From positions 930,001 to 994,000 of the forward strand of contig NZ_LS483254.1 of the NCBI RefSeq assembly GCF_900465355.1: a stretch of 64,000 nt of DNA. Direction: 5' to 3'. Source of the DNA: Candidatus Bipolaricaulis anaerobius (GTDB taxonomy: Bacteria > Bipolaricaulota > Bipolaricaulia > Bipolaricaulales > Bipolaricaulaceae). The position numbers and the translations under genes were made by a program. Numbering within the stretch: the stretch's first letter is position 1; each line of letters starts with the position of its first letter. Shown here piece after piece: positions 17,243 through 25,023 of this stretch. The notes beneath the pieces are model-generated. The model saw only the letters and a program-made list of their open reading frames with translations. It was not told where the DNA came from and did no database searches.

Positions 17243-19363
17243 ATGAACTCACGGAGCGGACTCGGGGTCTTCCTCGTCATCGGCCTCAGCGTCGCAACCG
17301 CCGGTCAGGCGCTCGACGTGGCCATTCGCGATACTCCGTTCGCGGCCGTCTTCACCTCCGGTGGGAAAACGGTCGTCGAGGTTGTGGATGCGAACCGATC
17401 GGCGCTCTACGTGAACGGGTGGGGCGGCCGGGCGTCCCTCGTGGGCCCGCCCCGCGTGGTCAAGGACGGGGACGGGACCGAGCTCACCTACCGCACGTCC
17501 GACGGCCGCACGGCGCGCGTCGAGCTCCGGCCGGCCGAGGAAGGGGCGATCCAAGTGCGGTTCTCCGTCGCGGGGAAGGCACGCTGGGAGCGGCTCGGGA
17601 TCACGCTCCGCGTATCGGAGGACGAGGGGTTCTACGGGCTCCTGGAACGCCCCGTCCAGGGGATCCTCCACGAGTCCTTCCCGCCCCGCGACGCGGGGTT
17701 CAACCTCCGTGGACAGGAGGTCTGGCTGTACGTCCTCCCCACCCATGCTCTCTACAGCCCGTTCTTCGTCTCCTCCCGGGGCTGGGGCCTGTACGTGGAG
17801 AGCTCGTGGCCGGGGATCTACCGGTTCGGCCGGGATGGGAGGGGACGGCCCACCCCCACCCAGGTCACGATCGAATACGAGGGTCCGGAGCTCGTGGTCC
17901 GCATCTTCGGCGGGGCAACGCCGCTTGAGGTGGTGGAGAAGTACAGCCGCACCGTGGGAACGACCGTGCTCCCCCCGGAATGGGTCTTCGGGCCATGGCG
18001 CTGGCGGGATGAGGTGTGGAACCTCCCCACGTTCTACGATGGGACCCCCGCCAGGGGGCCCTACAACTCGATGGTCGTCGAGGACATCTTGATGATGGAC
18101 GCCCTGGGGATCCCATGCTCCGCCTACGTCCTCGACCGGCCGTGGGCCGGGGGGACGATGGGCTACGGGGATCTCGAGTTCGATCCTGAACGATTCCCGA
18201 ACGCAGAAGCGATGCTCGCTTGGCTGAAGGGCCGCGGCGTGCAGCCGGTCTTGTGGCTCGGGCCGTGGGTCCTCGATGCGCGGCGGGCGGAGGCGGTGAC
18301 GCGAGGATACCACGTGCGAAAGCGCATCCCGTACCCCCCGCGCGCGGCGCTCCTCGACTTCACCTCTTCCGAGGCCGCGGCGTGGTGGCAGGGGCTCCTC
18401 GCCCCGCTCCTCGACCTCGGGATCGCCGGGTTCAAGCTCGACCGGGGCGACGAGGATGTCCCCGACGGTCTCCTCTTCTCCGGCTCCTATTCCGATGGGA
18501 CGGGCTACCGCGAGGGGCACAACGCCTACCCCCTGTGGTTCGCCCGCGCCGCCCACGGAGCGCTGCCCGACCCGGCTGACTCCCTCCTCCTCGTCCGCGC
18601 CGGCTGGGTCGGGACCTCAACCTACGCGATCGCGTGGGGTGGGGATCCGGCGTCGAACGAGTGGGGCCTGCGGAACTCGGTCCTCGCCCTCCAGCGGGCG
18701 GCGGCGATGGGCTTCCCGATCTGGGGCTCGGATACGGGCGGGTACACGGGCCGGCCGTCGCGGGAGGTCTTCGCACGCTGGCTTGGGTTCTCCGCGTTCT
18801 GCCCCCTGATGGAGGTCGGGCCAACGGCGAACCTCGCTCCGTGGAGCTGGCCCCCCGACGGCACCCCGGCGCGGGTGGATGCCCAAGGGTACCGGTTCGC
18901 CCCGACCTACGACGAGGAGCTCGTCGCGATCTGGATCCTCTACGCCCGGCTCCACGACGATCTCCGGGCCTACACCTATGCCCAGGCAGTGGCCGCCCAC
19001 GAGCGGGGCACGCCGATCGTGCGGCCACTCGTGTTCGTTCATCCCGACCGGCCGGAGTACGTGGACCTCTGGGAGACGTACCTCTATGGACCCGATCTCC
19101 TCGTGCGCCCGGTGTGGGAACGCGGGGCAAGGTCGGTCACGGTCCACATCCCGCCTCGGGAGTGGCGCGACCTGTGGACGGGGGAGACGTGGGAGGGGCC
19201 ACGGACCATCGCGGTCGAAGCCCCGCTCCACGTCATCCCGGCCTACGTTCGGGTGGGAAGCGAGCTTGACCACCTCGACCTTGCGGCCCGGTGGGTAGAG
19301 GCCCAAAAGCGGGCTCGGTCACAGCCTGACCTCAGCTCGCTCCTCCCGGCCCACGGGTGGTGA
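17243..19363 (+). CDS. Secreted glycoside hydrolase family 31
   Basis: 706 residues with a signal peptide (GVFLVIGLSVATAGQA). The GH31 barrel is evident: GFKLDRGDE carries the nucleophile (D400) and AIAWGGDPASNEWGLR the acid/base (D468), with the downstream WGSDTGGYTG motif. N- and C-terminal beta domains flank the barrel. GH31 enzymes are alpha-glucosidases, alpha-xylosidases or transglucosidases; the precise sugar is not clear. It is transcribed divergently from the hydroxylase operon. TTGACA at 17200-17205 could be a -35 box but no good -10 follows, and the ribosome binding site is weak. Confidence 0.9.
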   Translation: MNSRSGLGVFLVIGLSVATAGQALDVAIRDTPFAAVFTSGGKTVVEVVDANRSALYVNGWGGRASLVGPPRVVKDGDGTELTYRTSDGRTARVELRPAEEGAIQVRFSVAGKARWERLGITLRVSEDEGFYGLLERPVQGILHESFPPRDAGFNLRGQEVWLYVLPTHALYSPFFVSSRGWGLYVESSWPGIYRFGRDGRGRPTPTQVTIEYEGPELVVRIFGGATPLEVVEKYSRTVGTTVLPPEWVFGPWRWRDEVWNLPTFYDGTPARGPYNSMVVEDILMMDALGIPCSAYVLDRPWAGGTMGYGDLEFDPERFPNAEAMLAWLKGRGVQPVLWLGPWVLDARRAEAVTRGYHVRKRIPYPPRAALLDFTSSEAAAWWQGLLAPLLDLGIAGFKLDRGDEDVPDGLLFSGSYSDGTGYREGHNAYPLWFARAAHGALPDPADSLLLVRAGWVGTSTYAIAWGGDPASNEWGLRNSVLALQRAAAMGFPIWGSDTGGYTGRPSREVFARWLGFSAFCPLMEVGPTANLAPWSWPPDGTPARVDAQGYRFAPTYDEELVAIWILYARLHDDLRAYTYAQAVAAHERGTPIVRPLVFVHPDRPEYVDLWETYLYGPDLLVRPVWERGARSVTVHIPPREWRDLWTGETWEGPRTIAVEAPLHVIPAYVRVGSELDHLDLAARWVEAQKRARSQPDLSSLLPAHGW

Positions 19364-19487
19364 AGGCGAGGGCGTTCGGCCGCTTCGGGGCGCGAAGCCG
19401 GCGGGCCCATCGTGCACCTGACCAGTGCCTTCGATATGCTATTTGATGTGCTAGTGGATCTGGTATCCTTAGATGCGAGGGGGCGGC

Positions 19488-22400
19488 ATGGCTCAGCAGA
19501 GGGGAAGCAGCCCGAAGAGACGGGTCGAGCAGTACAAGCATAAGGATAAGGAACGGCTGAACAACCCACCGGCGGGCCTGGTAACGCCGGAGACCGACCC
19601 CGATGCTGGGCAGAAGAAGACCTACGCCTACGATCCCCACCTCGATCCGCAGCTCGTATGGGCGGGCAAGGCCGAGCACACCTCGTTCGAGGTCCCAACC
19701 GTCTCCCTCCATGTTCACGAGCGCATTGACCCGTCCACGATCATCGAGGCGGTTCTGAAGAGGAATGGGGAACAGTACCAGCCGTCGCTCTTCGAGACAC
19801 CGGAGGAGAACCCCCCGATCCGCCAGGCGGTGGAGTTCTACAAGCACGCCCACGGCTGGAGCAACCGCCTGGTCGCCGGTGATTCGTTGCTGGTGATGAA
19901 CTCGCTCTTGGAAAAAGAGGGCATGGCGGGCAAGGTGCAGATGATCTATATCGACCCGCCCTACGGCATCAAGTACGGCTCCAACTTCCAGCCTTTCGTG
20001 AACAATCGCGATGTGAAGGACGGTAAGGACGAGGACCTGACCGCCGAGCCGGAGCAGATCCGCGCCTTCCGCGACACCTGGGAACTGGGCATCCACTCGT
20101 ACCTTACCTACCTGCGTGATCGGCTGCTGCTAGCGCGGGAGCTCCTCACCGAGAGCGGCAGTATCTTCGTCCAGATCAGCGACGAGAACGTCCACCACGT
20201 CCGGGAGTTGATGGATGAGGTGTTTGGAAAAGACAATTTTGTCTCAGTCATTACAGTTGAAAAAACAAGTGGATTCACCGAAATATTAATCCCTTACGTC
20301 ACTGATTTCCTTGTTTTGTATGCGAAGGATAAGAAAACCACAAAATACAATCAGCTTTATTCATCAAAAAAAATAGGTGGCGAAGGTGGTGTTGGATACA
20401 CGAATATCGAATCTCCAGACGGGCGGGAAAGCCGACCACTGACGAAAGAAGAGATGGACGATCCGAGACGAATCCCAAAAGGATGGAGGCCGTTTTTCCT
20501 CGGTTCATTGGCAAGCCAAGGACAAAGCGCCAATACGACTGTTGAATTCGAGTTTAATGGAAAAAATTATTTTCCCGGACATGATCGACATTGGACAGTT
20601 TCATTAGAGGGATTGAAGAGATTAGCAGAAGTTGGACGAATTGCTGAACGAGGAAATGGAATTGCTTATGTGAGGTATTTAGACGATTACCCGGTACAAC
20701 CAATAGTTAATGTCTGGAGTGATACTGGGGGTGGTGGCTTCATTCGAGAAAGAAAAGTTTATGTCGTTCAGACAGCAATTAAAGTCCTTGAGCGCTGTCT
20801 CCTCATGACCACCGACCCGGGTGACCTGGTCTTCGACCCGACGTGTGTGCGGAAGGGGACGGGGGTCTGGGGGAGCCCCACCCCGGCCCTCCCCGTACAC
20901 GGGGAGGGAGCATCCTTGTCCCCCCGTTTACGGGGGGATCACAGGGGGGCTACTTCCCCCCGTTTACTGGGGGACGATAGTGGGGCTACTTCCCCCCGTT
21001 TACGGGGGGATGATAGGGGGGCTGCCGTAATCCCCATCGAAACCATCCGGCCTGATGACTACGTCCTGGGCCATGGTGCTCAACCCCACCGCGTCCTTCG
21101 GCTCATCCGAAAATGGTATCGTGGGGAAATGATCGGCATCCGCCATGAGCACAGTGAACAAACCCTGTGGCTTACCGCCGATCACAAAGTGCTGGCCCAC
21201 CGACGTCCGCACACGCTCGGTGGCCGCTTAGATTGGTCGGCCATCCCTCAACCCCTTCGCGGCAGAAGTAAAGAACTCCGCCGAGAAATGACCCCGCCCG
21301 AGCGAAAATTATGGCAGGTGCTGAGGAAGAACCAACTGGGTATCACTTTTCGTCGTCAGCATCCCATCGGGCCATATATTGGCGATTTCTACTGCCGCGA
21401 GGCTGCCCTTGTGGTGGAGGTAGATGGCGCCGCCGCCCACGGTACTGAGGAAGCGCTTGCCCATGATCAGGCGCGCGACGCCTTCATGCAGTCATTGGGG
21501 CTGAAAATAATTCGCATTCCTGCGGTGGACGTGGAACGCAACCTCGAAGCCGTCTGGCAATATATCGGCGACGTATCCAGTCAGCAATTCTCGCCCGAGA
21601 CGGCGGAATGGATAGAGGCGAAAGAGCTTCGGAAAGGTGATCTGGTCTTTTTCGGCGCGGGTCGTATGCCGGCTCGAATCGTCGAAGTCATTACAGAATT
21701 CACAGAGGAAGAGGTCTATGACCTGGAAGTCGAAGGTGTCCACTCTTTCCTGACAGAAGTCTGTGCTGTCCACAACTGCGGTTCCGGCACCACGGCCTAT
21801 GTGGCCGAGCAGTGGGGCCGGCGCTGGATCACCTGCGACACCTCGCGCGTGGCGCTCACCCTTGCCCGCCAGCGCTTGATGACCGCCATGTTCGACTATT
21901 ACGAGCTGGCCCATCTCAACGAGGGCGTGGGGAGCGGCTTCAAGTACAAGACCGTCCCGCATGTGACCCTCAAATCCATCGCCAACAACCCGGAGATCGA
22001 CGGCATCTACGCCCGGATGCATCCCGCAGTCGAACAGGCGCTTGCCGAACTCAATCGTGCGCTCAAAGGCAAGCCAGTCAAGTTCAAAGTGACCCAGGGT
22101 GGGCGTCAGGGGCAATTCGTGGACTTTGCCGCTCCCGATAGTGCTACCCTCACGATGCCAAGCGGTCAGGTGGTCAAGGTCAACGGACTGTTGGAATCTG
22201 AGGTGCCCTTTGAGTTTCCCGCCGATTGGCCGAAGGAGACGAGGCAGGCCTTCGAGAGCTTCCATCGGGCGCGCCGGGCGATGCGGGAGAAGATCGACGA
22301 GGCGATCGCCCAGCACGCGCCGCAGGAGACGCTCTACGACCAGCCCTTTGTGGACCGGAAGAAGGTGCGTGTGACCGGCCCGTTCACGGTCGAGGCGGTA

Positions 22401-23300
22401 CCTGCACCGGCGGTCAAATCCATTGAGGAAAGTCTCACCCCGACCCTCTCCCAGGGGGAAAGGGAGCCTACGGCCGACGCGTCCGTTGCCCGTTCCGGCG
22501 AGACCCTTCGCCAGGCAGAATGGCGCGACGAGCTTCTCAAGACAGGCATCCGCGGCAGGGGAAGACAGTCCATCCGCTTCGTCCGTCTGGAACCGCTGGC
22601 GGGTTGTCGCTGGCTCCATGCCGATGGGGAGACAAGCGGCAACGGCGCCACCCGTGCAGTCGTGTCCTTCGGACCGGATCATGCTCCCCTGGAACAGCGC
22701 CAGGTGGCAAGTGCCCTCGAAGAGGCCCAGAGGCTTGTTCCCCGGCCCAAGCTCATCATCTTCGCCGCGTTCCAGTTCGATCCCGAGGCGGCGAAGGACA
22801 TCGAGGAGACCAACTGGCCTGGGGTGACGCTCCTCAAGGTGCAGATGAACGCGGATCTTCTGACGGAGGATCTGAAGAAGAAGCGGGCATCGAACGAATC
22901 GTTCTGGCTCATCGGCCAGCCGGACGTGCAGGTGGAGCGGATCACCGAAGGAGAACACGCAGGCAAGGTGCGCGTCTCGGTGAACGGGTTCGACTACTAC
23001 AACACGGTGACCGGCAACATCGAGTCAGGAGGGCCGGAACGGATCGCGATGTGGCTTCTCGACACGGACTACGATGGCCGGAGCCTGTTCCCCCGCCAGG
23101 TCTTCTTCCCGATGGCCGGCGACGACGAGGGCTGGGCGAAGCTCTCCCGCAACCTCCGGGCGGAGATTGACCCCGACCTCATCGAAGCCTACCGGGGGAC
23201 AGTCTCACTCCCGTTCGGGCCCGGGGAGCACAAGCGCATCGCGGTCAAGATCGTGGACGATCGGGGCATCGAGAGCCTGAAGGTGATGAATCTCAGGTGA
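19488..23300 (+). CDS. DNA methyltransferase (type III Mod-like) interrupted by an intein
   Basis: 1270 codons, of which about 959 remain after intein removal. Motif IV is IYIDPPYGIKYGS (D156), and motif I comes later as VFDPT + CGSGTTAYVAEQWGRRW, so this is a beta-class N6-adenine/N4-cytosine enzyme. Between them lies a target-recognition region (about 20217-20800) that is strikingly AT-rich. The C-terminal half (about 400 residues) is typical of methyltransferases paired with BPTD_3080-type helicase-nucleases. A 311-residue intein splits motif I exactly between T452 and C764. A palindromic element also adds residues near 22434. ATG 19488 is preferred over 19473 because GAGGGGGCGG precedes it. 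It is the first gene of a three-gene operon with the OLD-like ATPase and the helicase-nuclease. Confidence 0.93.
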   Translation: MAQQRGSSPKRRVEQYKHKDKERLNNPPAGLVTPETDPDAGQKKTYAYDPHLDPQLVWAGKAEHTSFEVPTVSLHVHERIDPSTIIEAVLKRNGEQYQPSLFETPEENPPIRQAVEFYKHAHGWSNRLVAGDSLLVMNSLLEKEGMAGKVQMIYIDPPYGIKYGSNFQPFVNNRDVKDGKDEDLTAEPEQIRAFRDTWELGIHSYLTYLRDRLLLARELLTESGSIFVQISDENVHHVRELMDEVFGKDNFVSVITVEKTSGFTEILIPYVTDFLVLYAKDKKTTKYNQLYSSKKIGGEGGVGYTNIESPDGRESRPLTKEEMDDPRRIPKGWRPFFLGSLASQGQSANTTVEFEFNGKNYFPGHDRHWTVSLEGLKRLAEVGRIAERGNGIAYVRYLDDYPVQPIVNVWSDTGGGGFIRERKVYVVQTAIKVLERCLLMTTDPGDLVFDPTCVRKGTGVWGSPTPALPVHGEGASLSPRLRGDHRGATSPRLLGDDSGATSPRLRGDDRGAAVIPIETIRPDDYVLGHGAQPHRVLRLIRKWYRGEMIGIRHEHSEQTLWLTADHKVLAHRRPHTLGGRLDWSAIPQPLRGRSKELRREMTPPERKLWQVLRKNQLGITFRRQHPIGPYIGDFYCREAALVVEVDGAAAHGTEEALAHDQARDAFMQSLGLKIIRIPAVDVERNLEAVWQYIGDVSSQQFSPETAEWIEAKELRKGDLVFFGAGRMPARIVEVITEFTEEEVYDLEVEGVHSFLTEVCAVHNCGSGTTAYVAEQWGRRWITCDTSRVALTLARQRLMTAMFDYYELAHLNEGVGSGFKYKTVPHVTLKSIANNPEIDGIYARMHPAVEQALAELNRALKGKPVKFKVTQGGRQGQFVDFAAPDSATLTMPSGQVVKVNGLLESEVPFEFPADWPKETRQAFESFHRARRAMREKIDEAIAQHAPQETLYDQPFVDRKKVRVTGPFTVEAVPAPAVKSIEESLTPTLSQGEREPTADASVARSGETLRQAEWRDELLKTGIRGRGRQSIRFVRLEPLAGCRWLHADGETSGNGATRAVVSFGPDHAPLEQRQVASALEEAQRLVPRPKLIIFAAFQFDPEAAKDIEETNWPGVTLLKVQMNADLLTEDLKKKRASNESFWLIGQPDVQVERITEGEHAGKVRVSVNGFDYYNTVTGNIESGGPERIAMWLLDTDYDGRSLFPRQVFFPMAGDDEGWAKLSRNLRAEIDPDLIEAYRGTVSLPFGPGEHKRIAVKIVDDRGIESLKVMNLR
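20844..21776 (+). other. Intein with DUF559-type nuclease domain, inserted in methyltransferase motif I
   Basis: Residues 453-763 of the precursor (311 aa). The N-terminal splice residue is Cys1 (CVRKGTGVW, block A). Block B is LTADHKVLAH with the T-x-x-H signature (T111, H114). Block F is EEEVYDLEVEGVHSFL, and block G is AVHN followed by Cys+1. All class 1 splicing residues (Cys1, block-B His, penultimate His, terminal Asn, Cys+1) are present, so it should splice. Residues about 141-241 form a DUF559/Vsr-like PD-(D/E)XK nuclease: MTPPERKLWQVLRKNQLG, FRRQHPIGPYIGDFYC, and ALVVEVDGAAAHG. No LAGLIDADG or HNH domain is seen. Splicing restores DPT-CGSGTT, the SAM-binding loop. Residues about 9-54 are a repeat insertion. 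Confidence 0.93.
20891..21009 (+). repeat. In-frame 36-bp palindromic tandem repeats inside the intein
   Basis: Three units start at 20920, 20956 and 20992, exactly 36 bases apart. Each contains the inverted repeat CCCCCCGTTTACGGGGGG (one copy has CTGGGGG). A related palindrome, CCCCGTACACGGGG (20891-20904), precedes them. Because 36 is a multiple of 3, they are read as three near-identical 12-residue units (SPRLRGDHRGAT, SPRLLGDDSGAT, SPRLRGDDRGAA). They sit between intein blocks A and B. Confidence 0.9.
22434..22468 (+). repeat. Palindromic element inserted in the methyltransferase C-terminal region
   Basis: CTCACCCC, ACCCTCTCCC and AGGGGGAAAGGGAG form a dispersed-repeat-like inverted structure. 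It is translated in frame as SLTPTLSQGEREP within a linker of the methyltransferase. A similar element lies at 32350-32388. Confidence 0.6.
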
Positions 23301-23304
23301 TGCC

Positions 23305-25023
23305 ATGCTGACCAAGCTCACAATACGCAATTTCAAGCTGTTTGAGAACGTCGAGATCGAACTCGGCGAACGCGTCGTGCTCATCGGCCCCAACAACGCC
23401 GGCAAGACCTCGGCATTGCAGGCGCTCGCCCTGTGGGACGTGGGGACGAAACGCTGGCTGGAAAAGCGCGGCGGCGGCGCGGTGCCCGAGAAACGCCCGG
23501 GCGTGACCATCAACCGGCGCGACCTGGTCGCCGTGCCGGTGCCCGTGGCCAATCTGCTCTGGCGCGATCTGCACGTCCGCGAGGGCAGCCGTGCGCAAGG
23601 CAAGACCCGCACGCAGAACGTGCTCATCGAGATCGCCGTCGAAGGCGTGGACCAGGGGAAAACGTGGGCGTGCGGGCTGGAGTTCGATTACGCCAACGAA
23701 GAGTCCTTCTACTGCCGGCCGCCGCGCGCCACGGATGGCCAGCGACTGGACGTGCCGTCGCATCTTGCCGAGCTTCGCCTGGCCTACCTACCGTCGATGT
23801 CCGGCCTTTCGCCCCGCGAAGACCGGCTGGAGCTGGGCACGATCAACGTGCGGCTCGGGGAGGGGCGCACGGCAGAGGTGTTGCGCAATCTGTGCTGGCA
23901 GGCGCTCCAATCGGAGAACGGCGATCGGAAGTGGCAGCGGATCGCTGAGCGGATCGAGGCACTGTTTGGCGCGAGGCTCAACGAACCGCGTTACATCAAG
24001 GAGCGCGGCGAGGTGGTGATGGACTACCGCACGCGCGAGGGGATCACGCTCGATCTGTCGGCGAGCGGGCGCGGCCAGCAGCAGACGCTGCTCCTGCTCG
24101 CGCACATGGCCGTGAATCCGGGCGCGGTGCTACTGCTCGACGAACCCGACGCGCACCTGGAGATCCTGCGCCAGCGGCAGATTTACCAGGTGCTCAGCGA
24201 GCAGGCAGAGGATACAGGCAGCCAGATCATTGCCGCCAGCCACTCGGAAGTGTTCCTTAACGAGGCGGCCGATCGTGACATCGTGATTGCCTTCGTCGGG
24301 AAGCCGCATCGGATCGATAACCGCGGCAGCCAAGTGCTCAAGGCGTTGCGTGACATCGGCTTTGAGCATTACTACCTCGCCGAAGAGACGGGCTGGGTGT
24401 TGTATCTCGAAGGCTCGACCGATCTTGCGATGCTCCGGGCCTTCGCTAGCGCATTGAAGCATCCGGCGCAGCAGTTTCTCGACCGGCCGTTCGTGCACTA
24501 TGTCGGCAACCAATCGCGCGAGGTGCGAAAGCATTTCCACGCTTTGCGAGAGGCCAAGCCGGACCTTGTCGGCATTGCCATCTATGACCGACTGGATGAG
24601 AACTTGCCGGACGATCCGAGGCTTGTGCAACGGATGTGGACGCGGCGCGAGCTGGAGAATTATCTGTGTCAGCGGGAGACACTGCTCGCCTATGCCGAAG
24701 AGCAGGGGCGCAGACAGCAAGGCGACCTCTTCGGCGTGGCATGGCGGACGGCCATGGAGGAGGCCATCCGGCAGGTCGAAGGCGCCCTGCGGAGGTCGGA
24801 CAAGGACCCGTGGAGCACCGACATCAAGGCGAGCGACGAATTCCTCGAGCCGTTGTTCAAGCAGTTCTACGAACGGCTTGGTCTGCCGAATCTCATGAGC
24901 AAGACCGATTACCACGCGCTGGCGGCTTTCGTGCCGGCGAACGCGATCGACCGGGAGATCGGGCAAGCGCTCGACGCCATCGTGGCTGTGGCGGGTGCTG
25001 CGAAACCGCGCGGGACCGCGTAA
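23305..25023 (+). CDS. OLD-like AAA/ABC ATPase with TOPRIM-like C-terminal segment
   Basis: 572 residues. The N terminus is SMC/RecF-like: LTIRNFKLFENVEIELGE, Walker A GPNNAGKTS, a degenerate ABC signature (DLSASGRGQQQTLLLLAHM) and Walker B AVLLLDEPDAHLE, then IIAASHSEVFL. After about residue 360 comes a TOPRIM-like segment with the glutamate of VLYLEGSTDLAM and acidic residues in IAIYDRLDEN. This is the OLD-nuclease layout, found in Gabija-type and retron-associated defence, although the TOPRIM motifs here are only approximate. It starts 4 bases after the methyltransferase stop, and its stop overlaps the start of the next gene by 1 base (TAATG). It is probably a third, phage-defence-related component of this system. 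Confidence 0.85.
   Translation: MLTKLTIRNFKLFENVEIELGERVVLIGPNNAGKTSALQALALWDVGTKRWLEKRGGGAVPEKRPGVTINRRDLVAVPVPVANLLWRDLHVREGSRAQGKTRTQNVLIEIAVEGVDQGKTWACGLEFDYANEESFYCRPPRATDGQRLDVPSHLAELRLAYLPSMSGLSPREDRLELGTINVRLGEGRTAEVLRNLCWQALQSENGDRKWQRIAERIEALFGARLNEPRYIKERGEVVMDYRTREGITLDLSASGRGQQQTLLLLAHMAVNPGAVLLLDEPDAHLEILRQRQIYQVLSEQAEDTGSQIIAASHSEVFLNEAADRDIVIAFVGKPHRIDNRGSQVLKALRDIGFEHYYLAEETGWVLYLEGSTDLAMLRAFASALKHPAQQFLDRPFVHYVGNQSREVRKHFHALREAKPDLVGIAIYDRLDENLPDDPRLVQRMWTRRELENYLCQRETLLAYAEEQGRRQQGDLFGVAWRTAMEEAIRQVEGALRRSDKDPWSTDIKASDEFLEPLFKQFYERLGLPNLMSKTDYHALAAFVPANAIDREIGQALDAIVAVAGAAKPRGTA

Noticed and set aside
20891-21009. CRISPR array
   Set aside because: The 36-bp period looks repeat-like, but units are tandem with no unique spacers, no cas genes are nearby, and the repeats are translated in frame inside the intein.
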